Assembly (NCBI GenBank): GCA_021808985.1
Contig: JAKBAQ010000126.1
Location: forward strand, 1-7,934
Direction: 5' to 3'
DNA length: 7,934 nucleotides
Origin: Pseudomonadota bacterium
Lineage (GTDB): Bacteria > Pseudomonadota > Alphaproteobacteria > Acetobacterales > Acetobacteraceae
This document shows positions 4,811-7,934 of the stretch, one piece after another; positions within the stretch are counted from its first letter, which is position 1, and every line of letters starts with the position of its first letter. Made by a program: the position numbers and the translations under genes. The notes under the pieces were generated by a model. That model ran no database searches, was not told the origin of the DNA, and was given only the letters and a program-made list of their open reading frames with translations.

Positions 4811-7126
4811 CTAGAGCGCCTGATCCAGGGCCTCCAGCAGCAGCGCGGCGTGGCGCTGGCCAAAGGGCAGGGGCGGGCGGATTTTAAGGACATTGCCGTG
4901 CGGGCCCTCGGTGCCGATGAGCACGCCGAGATGGCGCATTTTGTTGGCGATCTGCCGGGCGAGCTCGGGTGCTGGGGTGCGGGAGGCGCGCTCGCTCACG
5001 ATGTCGACGCCGATCATCAGGCCGCTGCCGCGCACATCGCCGATGGCCGGGTGCCGGGCGGCCAGGGCGTGGAGGCCCTGGCGCAGCAGCCGCCCGGTGG
5101 CGAGGGCGTTTTCCTGCAGGTTTTCCTCCTGCAGCACATCGAGCGTGGCGAGCGCGGCGGCGGCGGCGACCGGGTTGCCGCCGAAGGTGGAGAAGAAGTC
5201 TATTTTATCGGTGAAGGCCTGGAGCAGGGCGGGGCGGGTGACGACCGCGCCCACCGGGTGGCCGTTGGCCATCGGCTTGCCCAGGGTTACGAGATCAGGC
5301 GTGACGCCATGGCGGGCGAAGCCCCAGAAGGTGTCGCCCAGCCGGCCGAAGCCTGACTGCACCTCATCGCCGATGACCAGGCCGCCGGCGGCGCGGACCG
5401 CGGCGGCGATGGCGGCGAAATAGCCATCGGGCACGTTGAGGATGCCGTTGGAGACGAAGGCGGAATCGACGATGAGGGCGGCGACGCCGTGGCCGCTGGC
5501 GTTGAGGGCGGCGATGGCGCGGGTGGCGTCAGCCGCGTAATGGGCCGCGGCGTCGGCGCCGGTGAAGGGGCCGCGATAGGTGTCGGGCGCTTCCAGGGTT
5601 TGCACAAAGGGGGCCAGCGGCTGCGCGAAGGGGCCGTAATAGGGGGAGAGGGCGGCAACTGCGTCAGTGACGCCATGATAGGCGTTGGCCATGACCAGGG
5701 CGCCGCCGCGCCCGGTGAGGAGCTTGGCGATGCGCCAGGCGGCGTCGTTGGCTTCGGAGCCGCTATTGACGAACAGGCAGTTCTCCAGCCCGGCGGGCAT
5801 GGTGGCGCTCAGCCGCTCGGCATAGCGCACCACGGCCTCATGCAGGTAGCGGGTGTTGGTGCAGAGTGTGGCCATCTGGCTGGCGATGGCGTTGGCCACG
5901 CGGCTGTTGCCGTGGCCGACGGCGGGGACGTTGTTGTAGGCATCTAGATAGCGCTCGCCGTCTGGCCCGTAGAGGAAGACGCCCTCGCCGCGCACCAGAT
6001 GCACCGGCTCGCGGTATGAAAGCTCCAGCCCGCGGCCAAGGGCGCGCTGGCGCCGGGCGGGCAGGGCGGATGAGTCTTCGTCGGCCTTGCGGGCGGCGGC
6101 GGCGCGGAATTTGGCCACCACGCCATCGCGTCCGGCGGTGAGGAAGGACTCGATGGCCGGGGCGCTGAGCGCGCTCAGGCTGCCGAGCTTGGCGGCACCT
6201 TCAGGGTCGTGCTGCAGGCGCCAGGCGTGGATGGTGGCGCTTTGCGCGTGGCGGGCGATGATGGCCTCGAACAAAGCGGGGAACTCGCAATCCTCCAGGG
6301 GGGTGTGGGCGTTGTAGCCGGCGATGATTTCAGCCGCGTAGTCAATGGGCGGGAGGTTGGTGCCGGTGGTTTCGGCGGCGGTGACCGCAAGGTCAAACAC
6401 CAGGGGGGCGTGGATCATGTCGCCGAAATCAAGCAGGCCGGTGATGGTGGTGGCGGCTTCGTTGACCAGCATGTTGCCGGGGTGAAGGTCGTTATGGACC
6501 ATCTGGTGGCGCAGGCGGGCCAGCGCGGGCAGGAAGGCGATGAAACGGTCCAGCACGCCTTCCACCAGGGTTCTGACGGCTGGCGGCGTGATGAGCGCGG
6601 CGCTGGGGCGCAGCGCGGGGATGCGGCGCAGGTCCCACACGATGGGTTGGCCCGCCGCCGGGTGGAAATAGTTCGCCAGCGCATGGTCCAGCCGGGCGAG
6701 GGTGGCGCCGGTGTTGCGCAGCAGCGGCGCGGTGGGCTCCAGGCCCGCCATGATGCGCCCCGGCTGGAAGCGCAGCGCCCGCACGATGTGGGGCACGCCG
6801 GCGGAATCCGGCACGCGCGTATAGGCTTCGCCGGCCCGTGTGCGCTGCGTGCGGGGCACGGGGAGGGTTGGGTCCATCATGGCGATGTGCTCGAGCGCGC
6901 CGGTCTGGAATTCAACCGTGGCGGGGTCTTCCGCCGGGCCGAGGATTTTGAGGATGATGCCCTCGCCCGCCGCGGGGCGGATGTGGAAATTCTGGTCCCG
7001 CTCGCCATAGAGCAGCTGCGCGGTGCCGGCTATGCCGAAAATGTCCCACGCCAGCATTTCCGCCGTTTCCGGGGTGAAGGCGGGCGGGCTGGTTTCAAGC
7101 GCGACGAGGCGGGGCTGCATGGTCAT
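4811..7126 (-). CDS. Fused APH-type kinase and class III PLP enzyme, probable amino-alcohol-phosphate phospho-lyase
   Basis: This 771-residue fusion, counted from ATG 7126, has two enzyme domains. Residues about 15-330 are an aminoglycoside-phosphotransferase-fold kinase: GERDQNFHI (41-49), candidate ATP Lys60 in ILKIL, the catalytic loop HNDLHPGN (211-218, Asp213), and DFGDMIHAPLVFDLAV (233-248, metal-binding Asp233). That last pattern resembles hydroxylysine kinase-type proteins. Residues about 360-771 are a fold-type I, class III aminotransferase-like domain: NSGSEAND (454-461), YHG (483-485), GDEVQSGFGR (586-595, Asp587), TLGKPMANGHP (614-624, Schiff-base Lys617) and FGGNP (648-652). The GKPMxNGHP motif is characteristic of the ETNPPL/PHYKPL group, which eliminates phosphate and ammonia from ethanolamine phosphate or phosphohydroxylysine rather than transaminating. 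A kinase making the O-phosphate followed by the lyase is thus likely. All key residues are present. An in-frame TTG at 7180 lacks a ribosome site; ATG 7126 has AAGG. Confidence 0.9.
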   Translation of the reverse strand: MTMQPRLVALETSPPAFTPETAEMLAWDIFGIAGTAQLLYGERDQNFHIRPAAGEGIILKILGPAEDPATVEFQTGALEHIAMMDPTLPVPRTQRTRAGEAYTRVPDSAGVPHIVRALRFQPGRIMAGLEPTAPLLRNTGATLARLDHALANYFHPAAGQPIVWDLRRIPALRPSAALITPPAVRTLVEGVLDRFIAFLPALARLRHQMVHNDLHPGNMLVNEAATTITGLLDFGDMIHAPLVFDLAVTAAETTGTNLPPIDYAAEIIAGYNAHTPLEDCEFPALFEAIIARHAQSATIHAWRLQHDPEGAAKLGSLSALSAPAIESFLTAGRDGVVAKFRAAAARKADEDSSALPARRQRALGRGLELSYREPVHLVRGEGVFLYGPDGERYLDAYNNVPAVGHGNSRVANAIASQMATLCTNTRYLHEAVVRYAERLSATMPAGLENCLFVNSGSEANDAAWRIAKLLTGRGGALVMANAYHGVTDAVAALSPYYGPFAQPLAPFVQTLEAPDTYRGPFTGADAAAHYAADATRAIAALNASGHGVAALIVDSAFVSNGILNVPDGYFAAIAAAVRAAGGLVIGDEVQSGFGRLGDTFWGFARHGVTPDLVTLGKPMANGHPVGAVVTRPALLQAFTDKIDFFSTFGGNPVAAAAALATLDVLQEENLQENALATGRLLRQGLHALAARHPAIGDVRGSGLMIGVDIVSERASRTPAPELARQIANKMRHLGVLIGTEGPHGNVLKIRPPLPFGQRHAALLLEALDQAL

Positions 7127-7133
7127 GGACTGG

Positions 7134-7137
7134 CCTT
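7134..7137 (-). promoter_or_regulatory. Ribosome binding site deciding the kinase/lyase start
   Basis: On the minus strand AAGG (7137-7134) lies 7 bases before the ATG at 7126. The second ATG at 7120 has no such site, and the longer TTG form at 7180 has none either and would add 18 basic, non-conserved-looking residues. This favours 7126. Confidence 0.5.
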
Positions 7138-7177
7138 GGTGGTGGAGGCTTCTCAGTACTCCGAAGCGGCGGGATCG

Positions 7178-7193
7178 CAAATATCACTATTTG
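7178..7193. promoter_or_regulatory. Candidate operator: CAAATA-N4-TATTTG palindrome
   Basis: CAAATA (7178-7183) and TATTTG (7188-7193) are perfect inverted arms around TCAC, 52 bases upstream of the kinase/lyase ATG at 7126 and about 100 bases upstream of the acyl-CoA dehydrogenase ATG. An AT-rich dyad in a divergent promoter of a GC-rich genome is what a dimeric regulator site often looks like. No regulator gene is in the window, so the binding protein is unknown. Confidence 0.35.
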
Positions 7194-7290
7194 TATGCCA
7201 GTTGCCTTTTGACCGGACGTGAGGGATAAATTAGTACGGTAGATAAATAGCAGGTAGCGAACAAATTACGCGCCAGGATGGAGAGACGCA

Positions 7291-7934
7291 ATGCCCTATA
7301 ACTACACCAGAGAATTGTTCAGCGATGAGCATGAGATATTCCGTGCCTCGTACCGGCGCTTTCTGGAGACCGAGGCCGACGCCCATGTGGATGAATGGCT
7401 GAAGGAGGGCAGGGTTCCGCAGTCTTTTTTCACCAAGGCGGGGGAGATGGGGTTTCTCGCGGTTGGGGTGCCGGAGGAATATGGCGGGCCGGGCGGGGAT
7501 TTTTTGTGCCGGGTGATCATCGCCGAGGAGCTGGGCTACAGCGTGGCGGGGGCCAGCATCGCGCCGCTGGTGATCGGCGATGGGGTGAGCGAGATTCTCT
7601 TCCATAACGGCACCGAGGCGCAGCGGCACAGATGGATGCCGCCGATGGCCAAGGGCGAGGTGCGGATGGGCTTCGCCATAACCGAGCCGGACAGCGGCAG
7701 CGATGTGGCCAGCATCCGCACCTCCGCCGTGCGCGACGGCGATGAGTACATCATCAACGGCGCCAAGACCTATATCGGCAACGCCGCCTTCGCGGATGCC
7801 TTCATCGTGGCCTGCAAGACCCAGCCGGAGCTGGGGATGAAGGGGATTTCGATGATCATCGTGGAGGCGGACCGCGCCGGGTTCAGGCGCGGGCGCAAGC
7901 TGGAGAAAATGGGCTCGCACCTCTCGGGCACGGG
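7291..7934 (+). CDS. Acyl-CoA dehydrogenase, N-terminal part (3' end outside window)
   Basis: The first 214 codons of a FAD-dependent acyl-CoA dehydrogenase are present, and the frame is open to the window end. The family normally has about 380-400 residues and makes the alpha,beta double bond of acyl-CoA thioesters, passing electrons to ETF. The N-terminal helical domain includes EMGFLAVGVPEEYGGPGGD (52-70) and IIAEELGYSVAG (76-87). The FAD-binding beta domain shows the signature FAITEPDSGSDVASIRT (128-144) and INGAKTYIGNA (155-165), then the start of the LEKMGSHLSGT segment (204-214). The catalytic Glu and the C-terminal domain lie beyond the window. The ATG at 7291 has a good ribosome site, GGAGAG at 7280-7285. 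It is divergent from the kinase/lyase gene, so the two may share a regulator. Chain-length or branched/aromatic substrate class cannot be told from this part. Confidence 0.95.
   Translation, partial: MPYNYTRELFSDEHEIFRASYRRFLETEADAHVDEWLKEGRVPQSFFTKAGEMGFLAVGVPEEYGGPGGDFLCRVIIAEELGYSVAGASIAPLVIGDGVSEILFHNGTEAQRHRWMPPMAKGEVRMGFAITEPDSGSDVASIRTSAVRDGDEYIINGAKTYIGNAAFADAFIVACKTQPELGMKGISMIIVEADRAGFRRGRKLEKMGSHLSGT

Larger units (their letters stand above)
7127..7290. promoter_or_regulatory. Divergent intergenic region between kinase/lyase and acyl-CoA dehydrogenase genes
   Basis: These 164 bases separate two divergently transcribed genes and must hold both promoters and leaders. The part from about 7177 to 7270 is visibly more AT-rich than the rest of the window. 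For the plus strand, TTGACC (7209-7214) is followed after 17 bases by TAGTAC (7232-7237), a weak promoter match. GATAAAT occurs twice (7225-7231 and 7242-7248), 17 bases apart on the same strand. A 16-base palindrome at 7178-7193 lies toward the kinase/lyase side. No small gene was seen here. Confidence 0.5.

Noticed and set aside
7127..7180. An 18-residue N-terminal extension of the kinase/lyase from TTG at 7180
   Set aside because: There is no ribosome site before the TTG, the extra residues look non-conserved and basic, and the start would lie inside the candidate operator palindrome.
6209..7222. A 337-codon plus-strand open frame antisense to the kinase domain
   Set aside because: The product is low-complexity, Gly/Ala/Val-rich and has no domain. 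The minus-strand frame carries complete kinase motifs.
7231..7920. A 229-codon minus-strand open frame opposite the acyl-CoA dehydrogenase
   Set aside because: There is no domain or ribosome site, and the plus-strand frame shows unmistakable acyl-CoA dehydrogenase signatures.

Overview
The window looks like a chromosomal segment from a high-GC Gram-negative bacterium. A protein with a signal peptide and an outer-membrane beta-barrel C-terminus argues for an outer membrane. The overall gene style suggests an alphaproteobacterium, perhaps Acetobacteraceae-like, but that placement is inference from protein style and composition, not from a marker gene. No RNA gene, mobile element, CRISPR array or prophage signal was seen, and no gene-free gap exceeds about 165 bases.

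Layout. (1) Bases 2-1887, plus strand: the 3' end of an AldB/ExaC-type aldehyde dehydrogenase, a DUF779 protein 13 bases downstream, then, after a 157-base gap with a strong hairpin, an outer-membrane protein of the phenol meta-pathway (SphA-like) family. (2) Bases 1899-7126, minus strand: in transcription order, a two-domain kinase/PLP phospho-lyase fusion, a Ddn-like deazaflavin (F420)-type nitroreductase/quinone reductase, and a double-domain class III (CaiB/BaiF) CoA-transferase. The CoA-transferase converges on the porin gene with only 11 bases between stop codons. (3) Bases 7291-7934, plus strand: the 5' end of an acyl-CoA dehydrogenase, divergent from the kinase/lyase across a relatively AT-rich regulatory gap of 164 bases.

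The genes read as a catabolic neighbourhood. An outer-membrane channel would admit a hydrophobic or aromatic substrate. A CoA-transferase and an acyl-CoA dehydrogenase would activate and oxidise an acid. The kinase/lyase could convert an amino alcohol to an aldehyde through an O-phosphate, and an aldehyde dehydrogenase could oxidise the aldehyde. Whether they form one pathway is not shown: the genes lie on both strands and in at least three transcription units. The most interesting object is the kinase/phospho-lyase fusion, which could place two consecutive reactions on one polypeptide. Next are the CoA-transferase, whose N-terminal half has lost the catalytic aspartate, and the F420-type reductase in an apparent proteobacterium.
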